Positions 18,222-26,026 are shown, numbered from the stretch's first letter. The stretch: DNA of 64,000 nt from Treponema sp. (GCA_017645785.1 JAGCNW010000014.1:1-64000), one strand, 5' to 3'. Made by a program: numbers and translations. The notes: a model not told the origin generated them from the sequence alone.

Positions 18222-19526
18222 TTATGCGTCCGCGTCTTTGTGCGGCTTTCCAACCATCGTCCAGCAGACAATCATCGCAATGATGTAAAGCGCGATGGTC
18301 ACGTAAAGAACGTTTTGGTAGCCCACCGGGTTTACCTTGACGGCGCGGCCGTCGGCCAAAACTTTTTCGGTGAACTCGCCTGTGTGGCGGACGATCCAGC
18401 TGGCCATTTGGTTTCCGGTCAAGCCGGCGATGGCCCAGGCGCTAAGGCACATTCCGTGGACTGAAGAAATGCTCTTCATTCCAAAGTGGTCGCTAAGCAA
18501 AGTCGGAACGTTTGAAAAGCCTCCGCCGTAGCCCGCGTTTACAACGATAAGAAGCGCGATGCACAAGGCCATAAGGATTGGCTGCGTTCCGTTTATGATT
18601 CCGCGTGTGGCGATGATGACACCGGTGAACAAAATCGAAAGCGCGAAAATCCACTTGTAAATCGTGTTGCGGTCCTTGAGTCCGTCGGCGGCCGCGCTAA
18701 AGCCCAAGCGGCCGGCAGCGTTGGCGATGGCCGTTACCGTTCCGATCGCGCTGATTGTCATAAAGCCAAGGCCCGTTGTTTGCAAAATCGGCTTTTCCTG
18801 CGAGATGAGCGCAAGGCCGCAAGCGATGTTGATGTAGAACATAATCCAAATGCCAAGGAACTCGCGGTTTGAAAAGCAAGTCTTGAAGTTAGAGCCGAAC
18901 TTTTTGAGGAACTCGCCGACCGTTTGCTTGTCGTGGGCTTCGACCCAGCCGGCCGGCTTTTTTAGAAGCAAGTGGCCGATGAACATCATCACGCAGTAAA
19001 CGCCGCCCATAATCATGAACATATAGGCCGGGTTGTCGTCGCACCTTGCGACGATCGCTTGCATGATAGGAGTGGCGATCGCCTTGGCCGCTCCAAAGCC
19101 TGCGACAGCAAGGCCGGTGGCCAAGCCTTTTTTGTCCTTGAACCAAAGCATCAATGTCTTTACGGGCGAAAGGTAGCCGGTTCCCAAACCGATTCCCATA
19201 ATCACGCCGTAGCAAATCAAAACGCCGGGCAGGGACTTGGCCAAAATGCTGGCTCCGGTTCCCACCATTCCGACTGTAAAGAAAATCGTTGCGATCAAAG
19301 AGCTTTTGTGAATGTCCTTTTCAACAAAGTCGCCCAAGAAGGCGGCCGACATTCCCAAGAAGAAAATCGCCAAAGAGAAGGCCCACTCGACGTGGCTTTT
19401 GGGGCTGCCGATGTAGGCGGCGACTTCCTGGCTAAAAACAGACCAACAGTAAACTGTTCCGATGGAGCAGTGCAAGAGCAGCGCGGGGATGGCTCCGCGC
19501 AACCATTTGTTTTCTGGTAAATTCAT
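18222..19526 (-). CDS. OFA-type major facilitator transporter
   Basis: 434 residues with about 12 hydrophobic helices. The N-terminus SIGTVYCWSVFSQ and the GIGLGTGYLSPVKTLMLWF segment are characteristic of the oxalate/formate antiporter (OFA) group of MFS proteins. PDKKGLATG appears as FKDKKGLATG in the loop after helix 4. The substrate is probably a small carboxylate, but many OFA members are uncharacterised. A TATAAT box lies 8 nt before the ATG. It is a single-gene unit. Confidence 0.88.
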   Translation of the reverse strand: MNLPENKWLRGAIPALLLHCSIGTVYCWSVFSQEVAAYIGSPKSHVEWAFSLAIFFLGMSAAFLGDFVEKDIHKSSLIATIFFTVGMVGTGASILAKSLPGVLICYGVIMGIGLGTGYLSPVKTLMLWFKDKKGLATGLAVAGFGAAKAIATPIMQAIVARCDDNPAYMFMIMGGVYCVMMFIGHLLLKKPAGWVEAHDKQTVGEFLKKFGSNFKTCFSNREFLGIWIMFYINIACGLALISQEKPILQTTGLGFMTISAIGTVTAIANAAGRLGFSAAADGLKDRNTIYKWIFALSILFTGVIIATRGIINGTQPILMALCIALLIVVNAGYGGGFSNVPTLLSDHFGMKSISSVHGMCLSAWAIAGLTGNQMASWIVRHTGEFTEKVLADGRAVKVNPVGYQNVLYVTIALYIIAMIVCWTMVGKPHKDADA

Positions 19527-19572
19527 AATAGAAGATTATATCACAGTTTGCGTGATTTTGCTAGCGCTTTTT

Positions 19573-19690
19573 TATGGGCGCATCCCGCCTAGCGGCGGGT
19601 CGGGTGTTGCGGGATTCCGCTTTCGCTTCATTCCTCACTGCGCTCGGAACGCTTCGCGTCCCTACACCCCCTTGCGCGTGGAAAAAGGAA
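19573..19690. other. G+C-rich intergenic segment with inverted repeat
   Basis: This stretch between the transporter and the A+T-rich restriction genes contains a perfect hairpin, CCCGCC-TAGC-GGCGGG (19584-19599), and further GC-rich partial repeats. It has no T-tract and no open reading frame. It marks the edge of the accessory island. Confidence 0.5.
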
Positions 19691-19699
19691 GAAAAAAGG

Positions 19700-20446
19700 T
19701 TAGATCCCGAACAACATCATAGGGTCAGCTTTAAATTGAAGCATATTCGCGGAATCGGCGCCGTTATCTCCGCCTTTTCTTTGGAGCGTAATGTTGCCAA
19801 GTCGAATATTTCCTTTGTCGGTAAATTTTACCTGGCAATCGCCTGCGTAAATTGAAATTGCTTCGTTTACTGCCATTAGACACCATTTATAATCATCATT
19901 TTTGTTTATAACCAAAGTCCATTCAGCTGCAAAACGACCTCGGCCTCGAATTATGTCACTTATAATCATTATAATATTTTTTTGAAAGAAGTTTTTTAAT
20001 TTTTCTTGTTCTTCTGCAGAGAATTCATCAACAAACATTCGTCTTGAATCGCGGCTTCCTTCTCTTGCCGGGAGCTCTCCATCATAAAGTTTTAGTAATT
20101 GTTCAATTTCAGAATCGATATGCCACAGTTTTAAATAGCCTTCAACTTTTTTCTTTTCGACTTGATTAAAGCCTTTGTCGCCGGAAACAAGTTTTACTTG
20201 AATGTTTTCCAAAGGTTCTGGTTCATTCTCTCGAAGTTTTTTTGCGATCTCAATTCTGATGAAAACATCTGATTTATAACCGCGGCCGCCAAATTTCACC
20301 GCCCTTACGGATTCGATTTCATCAAGATTGTACATCATTATTTCGAGCCATTTTTGTGCGTCAACATCATTCTTCCAGTTGTTGAATTTGTCAGCAACTT
20401 CTTGCTCGTTATTAAATCCGCCTTTTGCGATTTGTGAACCTGTCAT
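19700..20446 (-). CDS. HinP1I-like type II restriction endonuclease (predicted GCGC)
   Basis: 248 residues, matching R.HinP1I in length and in many motifs that I recall: NIQVKLVSGDKGFNQ, SRRMFVDEFS, DIIRGRGRFAAEW and TLQRKGGDNGADSANMLQF at the C-terminus. HinP1I cuts G^CGC, and the partner methylase is HhaI-like, so GCGC is the predicted site. The PD-(D/E)XK metal site is likely the D/Q-x-K in the QVKLVS strand. The ATG overlaps the methylase stop by 4 nt, so methylase is made first. A+T-rich codons suggest acquisition. Confidence 0.9.
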   Translation of the reverse strand: MTGSQIAKGGFNNEQEVADKFNNWKNDVDAQKWLEIMMYNLDEIESVRAVKFGGRGYKSDVFIRIEIAKKLRENEPEPLENIQVKLVSGDKGFNQVEKKKVEGYLKLWHIDSEIEQLLKLYDGELPAREGSRDSRRMFVDEFSAEEQEKLKNFFQKNIIMIISDIIRGRGRFAAEWTLVINKNDDYKWCLMAVNEAISIYAGDCQVKFTDKGNIRLGNITLQRKGGDNGADSANMLQFKADPMMLFGI

Positions 20447-21414
20447 AGTTTTGCCGCAACCTCTTCTTTTTCCAAAGCGCTTTTCATTATCTTTTTTAGA
20501 ACGTCGACTACAACTGAGTTTCCGAATTGCTTGTAAGCTATATTATCTTTTTCTGCAATCTTAAAGTTTTCTGGAAAGCCGTCAAGGCGAGCGCATTCTC
20601 TTGGCGCTAATTTTCTTATTCTTCCGTTCACCCTATAAAGGCCTGTTTTCGCTCCAGCTCCGCCGCCATAAGCAGACAATGTGATTGCCGTTCCAAGAGG
20701 GCTGTAAATTCTTTCGCCTTGACCGCCTTTGTTGACAATGCCGATTCTTAGAGGTGTGTCAGAATACTTTTCCTTTATGTTGTTGTTCATAAAGACATCA
20801 TTTCTTCGCACTTCATATTTTTTTGTTTCAGAATCTGGCATTAAAATGTCTTCGACGTGTTTCTTAACTTTTTCTTCTTTCGGAAAAGTAAAATCTTTTA
20901 CTTTTAAATCTTTTCTAAAGCAAACAATGTAAATTCTTTTTCTGCTTTGTGGAACGCCGAATTTTGAAGCGTCAAGAACTTTGTCATAAACATCATATCC
21001 AATTTCGTCAAGGGTTTTCTTTATGACCGCTAGCGTTTTTCCTCCGTCATGCCTTGCTAGGTTTTTGACATTTTCCAAAAACATGACTTTTGGCTGCTTT
21101 TCTTTTGCAATTCGGGCAACATCAAAAAACAAAGTTCCTCGGCTGTCCTCAAAACCTAATTGTTTGCCGCTGATGGAGAATGCTTGGCATGGAAATCCAG
21201 CGCATAGTATGTCGTGGTCTGGTATTGATTTTTCGGATATTTTGGTTATATCGCCGGCAGGTTTTAGTTTGAAATTGTTTTCATAAACAGTTGCCGCGTC
21301 TTTATCCCATTCGCTTGCGAAAACCGCTTCTCCCCCCAAACTTGAAAGCGCGATATGAAAGCCGCCTATTCCAGCGAATAAGTCTATGAATTTCAATGGC
21401 TTTGACTTTTGCAT
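20443..21414 (-). CDS. HhaI-like DNA (cytosine-5) methyltransferase (predicted GCGC)
   Basis: 323 residues. All key C5-methylase motifs are present: FIDLFAGIGGF (SAM binding), GFPCQAFSISG with catalytic Cys76, FLENVKN, and QFGNSVV at the end. Long stretches, including SRGTLFFDVARI, GKGGQGERIYS and ITLSAYGGG, match M.HhaI as I recall it. It should protect GCGC sites from the nuclease downstream. I chose ATG 21414, which has GGGTGG upstream, rather than TTG 21426. Confidence 0.94.
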   Translation of the reverse strand: MQKSKPLKFIDLFAGIGGFHIALSSLGGEAVFASEWDKDAATVYENNFKLKPAGDITKISEKSIPDHDILCAGFPCQAFSISGKQLGFEDSRGTLFFDVARIAKEKQPKVMFLENVKNLARHDGGKTLAVIKKTLDEIGYDVYDKVLDASKFGVPQSRKRIYIVCFRKDLKVKDFTFPKEEKVKKHVEDILMPDSETKKYEVRRNDVFMNNNIKEKYSDTPLRIGIVNKGGQGERIYSPLGTAITLSAYGGGAGAKTGLYRVNGRIRKLAPRECARLDGFPENFKIAEKDNIAYKQFGNSVVVDVLKKIMKSALEKEEVAAKL

Positions 21415-21441
21415 TTTTCCACCCAAAAGAATTGATTATTT

Positions 21442-21470
21442 ATTATAACGTCTTGGACTGTCTTTGTCGA
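21442..21470 (-). promoter_or_regulatory. Promoter of the GCGC restriction-modification operon
   Basis: On the minus strand, TCGACA (21465-21470), 17 nt, TATAAT (21442-21447). The leader to ATG 21414 would be about 20 nt and contains GGGTGG. Confidence 0.65.
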
Positions 21471-21524
21471 TATGTCTTTGTTCGTGCCTCTAATTTGAAC
21501 AGGTAGCAATATCCCCGCCTCAGC

Positions 21525-21552
21525 GTAGTTGCAAAAACCTTTCTTTTGAGTA
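21525..21552 (+). repeat. 28-bp direct repeat, left copy
   Basis: GTAGTTGCAAAAACCTTTCT and the following TTTGAGTA recur at 22952 in the same direction with one mismatch. The two copies flank the HNH remnant and the DUF3791/DUF3990 module. Here the -10 hexamer seen in the right copy is degraded to TATTTG. Confidence 0.8.
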
Positions 21553-21581
21553 TTTGGAAGCAAACAGCCCCTGCTGCGCAA

Positions 21582-21949
21582 CGAAAGTTTAATGAGACGG
21601 AACTTTCCGTTATCACCTGCAAGGGCTCTGAAGAATTAAACGATATTTAAAAAGCGACGACGCGAAGTTCACGGACAAGGCTGTTGAAATTGAAAACATA
21701 ATTCAGGCGGTTGTCCAGGGCATCAGTGTGGATGACAAGCGTCTTTTTACTATTGATGACAAGCGGGAACTTCTTTCTCAAAAAGAAAATAAAGATGGGA
21801 AATATAAATGCGAGATATGCAATAAATGGTTCTTTCCTGAAGAATTGCAAGTTGATCATATAGAAGCGTGGTCAAAAGGAGGCAGAACTGTTTTGTCAAA
21901 CGCCCAGCTTTTATGCGCTCCTTGCAATAGGAAGAAAAGCAATTTGTAA
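21582..21949 (+). pseudogene. HNH endonuclease remnant (frameshifted, 5' truncated)
   Basis: From GTG 21728 the frame encodes 73 residues with a complete small HNH fold: CEIC, VDHIEAWSKGG, LSNAQLLC and CNRKK. Coding-like sequence continues upstream in the same frame to about 21645 (KFTDKAVEIENI) and then switches to a second frame (KFNETELSVITCKG, from 21582). That pattern suggests a single-base frameshift in a longer gene. No start codon with a Shine-Dalgarno sequence is seen. The 73-residue piece could still be made, but it is more likely debris from a larger nuclease. Confidence 0.65.
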
Positions 21950-21951
21950 TT

Positions 21952-22155
21952 TTATTTCACTTCCAAAAGAATTTCTTCCGCAAGGTAAGCGTCGCTTAAG
22001 CAGTGAAGGTCGCTTACGCCCTTGCTAATAAGGGCGTAGGTTTTGGAATCGTAAAAAAGTTCCATCGCTTTTTCTTCGGTTACATTCGCTTTTTTTGCAA
22101 GGAGAGAAATTATTCTGGCGTATTTCATTTGCAAAAGAGTTTTGTCCGCCGTCAT
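21952..22155 (-). CDS. DUF3791-like small protein, second copy
   Basis: 67 residues, all-helical in character (KYARIISLLAKK, EEKAMELFYDSKTY, SDAYLAEEILLEV). It matches the DUF3791 pattern of small proteins that accompany DUF3990. Its ATG overlaps the DUF3990 stop by 4 nt, so it is the last gene of a coupled three-gene operon. It is probably an antitoxin or chaperone-like partner; this is inference from context. Confidence 0.7.
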   Translation of the reverse strand: MTADKTLLQMKYARIISLLAKKANVTEEKAMELFYDSKTYALISKGVSDLHCLSDAYLAEEILLEVK

Positions 22156-22646
22156 GTGTTTTTTCCTGTAAGTTCGTAAGCGCTTTCGTAGCGCAAGACA
22201 TTATTTAAAACTTCTTGGCTTATGAAACAAATTTGTTTGTTCGGCTTTTCAAATTTTAGACGCTTTAATGCTTCTGTTTTGTCGATTAATTTTGAAAAGT
22301 ATAGTTCGATTGTGTTGAACACTTTGTCGTTGGCAATGCCGCCCTCAATTATGTCATAATTCAGGTAATCTTTTCCGCCGCTTCTGCACGACAAAATGAA
22401 ATCAAGCCATTCTTCATTGTATTCGAGGAAAATTTTGTAGCGGCACTTTTCCTTAATGCCCTCATCTTGAAAATCATAAATGTTTATGCAGCCTTTTTTG
22501 CCAAGCAGTGTGAATTTTTGAACCCATTTTTCCGCTTGCTCCTGAAGGTTGGTTGTATAAAAGCCTTTTCCAAAATCCAAATTGTCGCGTCCGTAAGAAA
22601 CCAAAGGCATTTCAACAATCTGCGTGGAGCCGTGATACAATTTCAT
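22152..22646 (-). CDS. DUF3990 protein, ADP-ribosyltransferase-like
   Basis: 164 residues. The N-terminus MKLYHGS and the segment LDFGKGFYTTNLQEQAEKW resemble the H and Y motifs of the diphtheria-toxin/PARP class of ADP-ribosyltransferases. NKQICFIS near the C-terminus is a candidate third motif, with Gln in place of the catalytic Glu. The middle (YDIIEGGIANDKVFNTIELY and EALKRLKFEKP) is the DUF3990 signature. It overlaps both neighbours by 4 nt. I infer a toxin or signalling enzyme controlled by the two DUF3791 proteins; activity is untested. Confidence 0.75.
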   Translation of the reverse strand: MKLYHGSTQIVEMPLVSYGRDNLDFGKGFYTTNLQEQAEKWVQKFTLLGKKGCINIYDFQDEGIKEKCRYKIFLEYNEEWLDFILSCRSGGKDYLNYDIIEGGIANDKVFNTIELYFSKLIDKTEALKRLKFEKPNKQICFISQEVLNNVLRYESAYELTGKNT

Positions 22647-22858
22647 GCGACAAGGTTCCTTTCTTTTAAGACAGAAATAATTTCATCAACAATGTATTGT
22701 TTGCTTTGCGTGTGCAACGCTTCGTAAGAGGGAATAATATATGAAGTTAACAGGCCGGAGTTTTTAAGCGTTCTATAAATTTCCGCTCCGTCCTTGCCAA
22801 GTTTTTCAGCGACGTTTTCTATGCAAAAAACCGAATACTCAATTTGCCTTTCGCTCAT
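22643..22858 (-). CDS. DUF3791 small protein, first copy
   Basis: 71 residues. It carries the DUF3791 pattern: FCIENVAEKLGKDGAEIYRTL, then YEALHTQSKQYIVDEI. It is the first gene of the operon. A TATAAT box ends only 6 nt before the ATG, so the mRNA is probably leaderless. Being first and small fits an antitoxin made ahead of its DUF3990 partner. Confidence 0.75.
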   Translation of the reverse strand: MSERQIEYSVFCIENVAEKLGKDGAEIYRTLKNSGLLTSYIIPSYEALHTQSKQYIVDEIISVLKERNLVA

Positions 22859-22864
22859 ATCAAT

Positions 22865-22894
22865 ATTATAGCATAACTTTTGACTTTAGGGCAA
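22865..22894 (-). promoter_or_regulatory. Promoter of the DUF3791-DUF3990 operon
   Basis: On the minus strand, TTGCCC (22889-22894), 18 nt, TATAAT (22865-22870), then 6 nt to the ATG. Confidence 0.65.
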
Positions 22895-22951
22895 GAAAAA
22901 CACAAAACTGAATTGAAACTTCGCTTCGATCGGCTTTGTTTGTGGCTTCCC

Positions 22952-22980
22952 GTGGTTGCAAAAACCTTTCTTTTGAGTAT
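22952..22980 (+). repeat. 28-bp direct repeat, right copy
   Basis: This copy differs at one position from the one at 21525. It contains the hisD promoter, so an insertion carrying the toxin-like module may have duplicated or recombined at the hisD promoter. Confidence 0.8.
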
Positions 22981-22983
22981 AAT
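22956..22983 (+). promoter_or_regulatory. hisD promoter
   Basis: TTGCAA (22956-22961), 16 nt, TATAAT (22978-22983). The start codon is 20 nt further on, with GAGGA upstream of it. Confidence 0.75.
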
Positions 22984-23003
22984 AAAAACGCGAGGAATCC
23001 AAA

Positions 23004-24368
23004 ATGATAAAGATTGTTAAAGCATCCGAGTTGGAAGAAAGCTTTTTTGAGGGCCGCGACTTTGGCGAGTCCATTGACGTTGTAAAAGACGTTTTGCGCG
23101 ACGTGAAGAAGATGGGCGACAAGGCGCTTTCTGATTATGGCGCCAAGTTTGACGTTTCCGCTCCCTCGCATTTTGAGATTCCGCAGAACGAGCTTAAGGC
23201 CGCCGCCGAAAAAATGCGGCGCGAAGACCCCGGCCTTTACGAGTCCCTTTGCTATTCGCGCGACTTGGCAAAAAAATTCGCCGAGCGCCAGCGCCAGTCT
23301 TTTGACGAATTTGAAATTGAGTTGGCCCCCGGCCTTTTTACCGGCCAAAAAAACATTCCCGTTGACCGCGCGGGCGTTTACGTTCCGGCGGGCCGCTTTC
23401 CGCTTTTGTCAACCGTAATCATGACCGTGGTTCCGGCAAAGGCGGCGGGCGTTGGCCAAGTGGTTATGTGCACTCCGCCCCGCGTTCACCCCGACGATTT
23501 GGAGGACGCCAAGACGCAAGGATCCGGCGTTCCCGGAAAGCCTTTTGTCGGAGGAAAGCCTTACGCCGACGAGGGAATCATGGCCGCCGCCTGCATTTGC
23601 GGGGCAGACAAAGTTTACGCTTGCGGAGGCTCTCAGGCCATCGGAGCGATGGCTTTTGGAACGGAATCAATTCCCAAGGCTGATGTTGTCGTTGGCCCTG
23701 GAAACAAGTTTGTCGCCGAAGCCAAGCGCCTTGTTTACGGAACGGTCGGCATCGACATGCTCGCCGGCCCCACCGAAGTTTTTGCCATCGCCGACGAAAG
23801 CGCCAATCCCAAGTGGCTTGCCGCGGATTTGCTCGCGCAGGCCGAGCACGACGTCGTCGCGCAACCGCTCCTTGCAACCGACAGCGAGGAATTGGCCAAG
23901 GCCGTTCAGCAGGAAATAGAGGAGCAGCTAAAAGATTTGCCCACCGCTGAGACCGCGCGAAAGAGCGTTGACACTTATGGAAAAATAATCGTAACGTCTT
24001 CTATAGAGGAGGCATGCGAGATTGCGAACAAAAAGGCGCCCGAGCACTTGGAGCTTGCGATGGACGAAGGCGCCAATTTGGAAACGGCCAAAAAGTTGGT
24101 CCACAACTACGGCTCGCTTTTTATCGGCCACGGCTCGGCCGAAGTTTTTGGCGACTACGCGGCAGGCTTGAACCACACGCTTCCCACAAGCGGCTCTGCG
24201 AAATTTACAGGCGGCCTAAGCGTCCGCGCTTTTATAAAAACTGTAACGACTCTTAGAACGATAGAAGGAAAGGAAGGCGCTTTGGCCAGCGCCAAGGCCG
24301 CCGGCATTTTGGGCGACGCCGAAGGTTTGGCCGCCCACGCGCGCGCCGCAAGGATAAGAATATGCTAA
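23004..24368 (+). CDS. hisD: Histidinol dehydrogenase
   Basis: 454 residues. It oxidises histidinol to histidine in two NAD steps. The N-terminal lobe has DRAGVYVPAG, the Rossmann part has GGSQAIGAMAFGT and VVGPGNKFVAEAKR, and the zinc/catalytic region has AEHD, KAPEHLEL (catalytic Glu-His) and LPTSGSAKF. It carries an extra loop after VMCTPPRVHP, about 20 residues longer than I expect for HisD. No other his genes are in the window. It overlaps def by 7 nt. A HisD-like alcohol dehydrogenase with another substrate is possible. Confidence 0.88.
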   Translation: MIKIVKASELEESFFEGRDFGESIDVVKDVLRDVKKMGDKALSDYGAKFDVSAPSHFEIPQNELKAAAEKMRREDPGLYESLCYSRDLAKKFAERQRQSFDEFEIELAPGLFTGQKNIPVDRAGVYVPAGRFPLLSTVIMTVVPAKAAGVGQVVMCTPPRVHPDDLEDAKTQGSGVPGKPFVGGKPYADEGIMAAACICGADKVYACGGSQAIGAMAFGTESIPKADVVVGPGNKFVAEAKRLVYGTVGIDMLAGPTEVFAIADESANPKWLAADLLAQAEHDVVAQPLLATDSEELAKAVQQEIEEQLKDLPTAETARKSVDTYGKIIVTSSIEEACEIANKKAPEHLELAMDEGANLETAKKLVHNYGSLFIGHGSAEVFGDYAAGLNHTLPTSGSAKFTGGLSVRAFIKTVTTLRTIEGKEGALASAKAAGILGDAEGLAAHARAARIRIC

Positions 24369-24955
24369 AGATTTACAAGCTTGGCGAAGAAGTTTTGCGC
24401 CAAAAATCCGTTCCGATCAAGGACGAAGAAATCAACGACGAACTCCGCGCTCTTGCCGAAGAAATGTTTGAGACGATGGACGCCGCCAACGGAGTGGGCC
24501 TTGCCTGCCCGCAAATCGGAAAGAACATCCGTATGTTCGTCGCGATGGCGGACGACGACGTCAGGCGCGTTTTTATCAATCCGCAAATCATCGCCACTTC
24601 CGACGACTCCGTTCCTTACGAGGAAGGCTGCCTTAGCGTTCCGCAAGTTTACGAAAACATAATGCGTCCGTCAAAAGTGACTGTGCAGGCGCAAGACCAA
24701 AACGGAAAAAAGTTCACGCTTGAGGCGGAAGGCCTTTTGGCGCGCATCGTTCAGCACGAAAACGACCATCTTGACGGCGTGATTTTCATCGACCGCGGAG
24801 ACGCAGAGTTTGCCAAGAAGACCGCGGAACAGTTTGCCAAGCGCGCCGAGCGGGCCGAAAAAAAAGCCGCCGAAAAAGAAGCCAAGGCAAAAAAGATCGC
24901 CGCAAAGATAGCCGCGAAAAAAGCGGCCAAGGAAGCCAAGAAAAACAATGCTTAA
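24362..24955 (+). CDS. def: Peptide deformylase with Lys/Ala-rich tail
   Basis: 197 residues. It removes the formyl group from nascent proteins. All three motifs are intact: GVGLACPQIG, EEGCLSV (metal Cys) and QHENDHLDG, which is the H-E-x-x-H metal site. After about residue 150 there is a highly charged Lys/Ala/Glu tail that probably forms a long helix, unusual for Def and possibly ribosome- or RNA-binding. It overlaps fmt by 8 nt, the classic def-fmt pairing. Confidence 0.95.
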   Translation: MLKIYKLGEEVLRQKSVPIKDEEINDELRALAEEMFETMDAANGVGLACPQIGKNIRMFVAMADDDVRRVFINPQIIATSDDSVPYEEGCLSVPQVYENIMRPSKVTVQAQDQNGKKFTLEAEGLLARIVQHENDHLDGVIFIDRGDAEFAKKTAEQFAKRAERAEKKAAEKEAKAKKIAAKIAAKKAAKEAKKNNA

Positions 24956-25940
24956 AATTTTATACGCCGGAAGTCCGGCTCCCGCCGCGACAACGCTGCG
25001 CCTCCTGCTTGACAAGCAAGCCAAAAACGGCGGCTGGCAAATCGCGGGCGTGTTGACAAACCCGCCCAGCGCCAAGGGCAGGCGAAAAGAGCTTACGCCA
25101 ACCGACGTCGGCTTGTTGGCCCAAGAGCGCGGCATCCCGGTCTTTTGCCCGCAAAAGTTGGACTCGGCCGCGCGGGAACAAATTTCCGCCCAAGGCTTTG
25201 ACGCGCTAGTTTGCTTTGCCTACGGAAAAATATTCGGGCCAAAATTTTTGTCGCTCTTTAAGGCGGGCGGGGTCAACGTGCATCCGTCGCTTTTGCCCAA
25301 GTACCGGGGAGCCACACCAGTTCCCGCGGCGATTTTAAATTGCGACAAGGAGACCGGCGTAACAGTCCAAACTTTGGCGCTGGGCATGGACGAAGGCGAA
25401 ATTTTGGCGCAGGAAAAAATCGCGCTTGACGGAACGGAAACAACCGACAGCCTTTTGGACAAGAGCGCCCAAATCGCCGCCGCTTTGCTTGAAGGCCTTT
25501 TGTGCGACACTGCCGCCGCATCTTCCTTCCCAAAAGGAAAGGCTCAAGAAGGCGAGGCTAGCTACACAAAAACAATCAGCAAAGACGACGCCCTTATAAA
25601 TTGGAACGATTCCGCAAAAAAAATATCCGCCGCCATCCGTGCCTACACAAGCGAGCCCGGCGCCTGGACCAGAATCGGCGGCGAGTCTGGCGAAACGCTA
25701 AAGATACTGAAGGCCGCTCCGCTTGACGACGATTGTTTGCAAGGCCAAGAAGCCGCGCCTTCTGGCCGTCCAGCCGTTTCCGGCACCGTCGCGGCCTTTG
25801 ACAAAAAGCGCGGCATTCTCGTAAAGTGCGGACAAGGCTGCCTCTGCGTCACAGAACTCCAGCGCCAGCAAAAAAAAGCCATGGGCTACAAGGACTTTAT
25901 GAACGGCGCAAGGGATTTTGTCGGCACGCGGCTAGTTTAG
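24948..25940 (+). CDS. fmt: Methionyl-tRNA formyltransferase
   Basis: 330 residues. It formylates initiator Met-tRNA using 10-formyl-tetrahydrofolate. The catalytic core has VNVHPSLLPKYRGATPV (Asn-His) and LALGMDEGEIL with the catalytic Asp. The C-terminal OB-like domain begins near SAAIRAYTSEPGAW. It directly follows def, so formylation and deformylation are coupled. Confidence 0.95.
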   Translation: MLKILYAGSPAPAATTLRLLLDKQAKNGGWQIAGVLTNPPSAKGRRKELTPTDVGLLAQERGIPVFCPQKLDSAAREQISAQGFDALVCFAYGKIFGPKFLSLFKAGGVNVHPSLLPKYRGATPVPAAILNCDKETGVTVQTLALGMDEGEILAQEKIALDGTETTDSLLDKSAQIAAALLEGLLCDTAAASSFPKGKAQEGEASYTKTISKDDALINWNDSAKKISAAIRAYTSEPGAWTRIGGESGETLKILKAAPLDDDCLQGQEAAPSGRPAVSGTVAAFDKKRGILVKCGQGCLCVTELQRQQKKAMGYKDFMNGARDFVGTRLV

Positions 25941-25948
25941 GGCCTCCA

Positions 25949-26009
25949 CCGCTCGTGTTTTTGTTGACAAAACCATAATCGTTGTTTCGAGCGGTTTCAC
26001 CGCGTCCTT
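25949..26009 (-). other. Structured 61-nt element, copy B
   Basis: On the minus strand it starts AAGGACGCGGTGAAA, then CCGCTCG pairs with CGAGCGG around a 32-nt loop; one more A-T pair extends the stem. It aligns without gaps to copy A at 2476-2536 with about 50 of 61 identities, including a compensatory stem change. It lies between fmt and the PASTA gene, antisense to both, so it is unlikely to be an ordinary 3' UTR here. Confidence 0.65.
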
Positions 26010-26026
26010 TGGACGCTGCATTGTCC

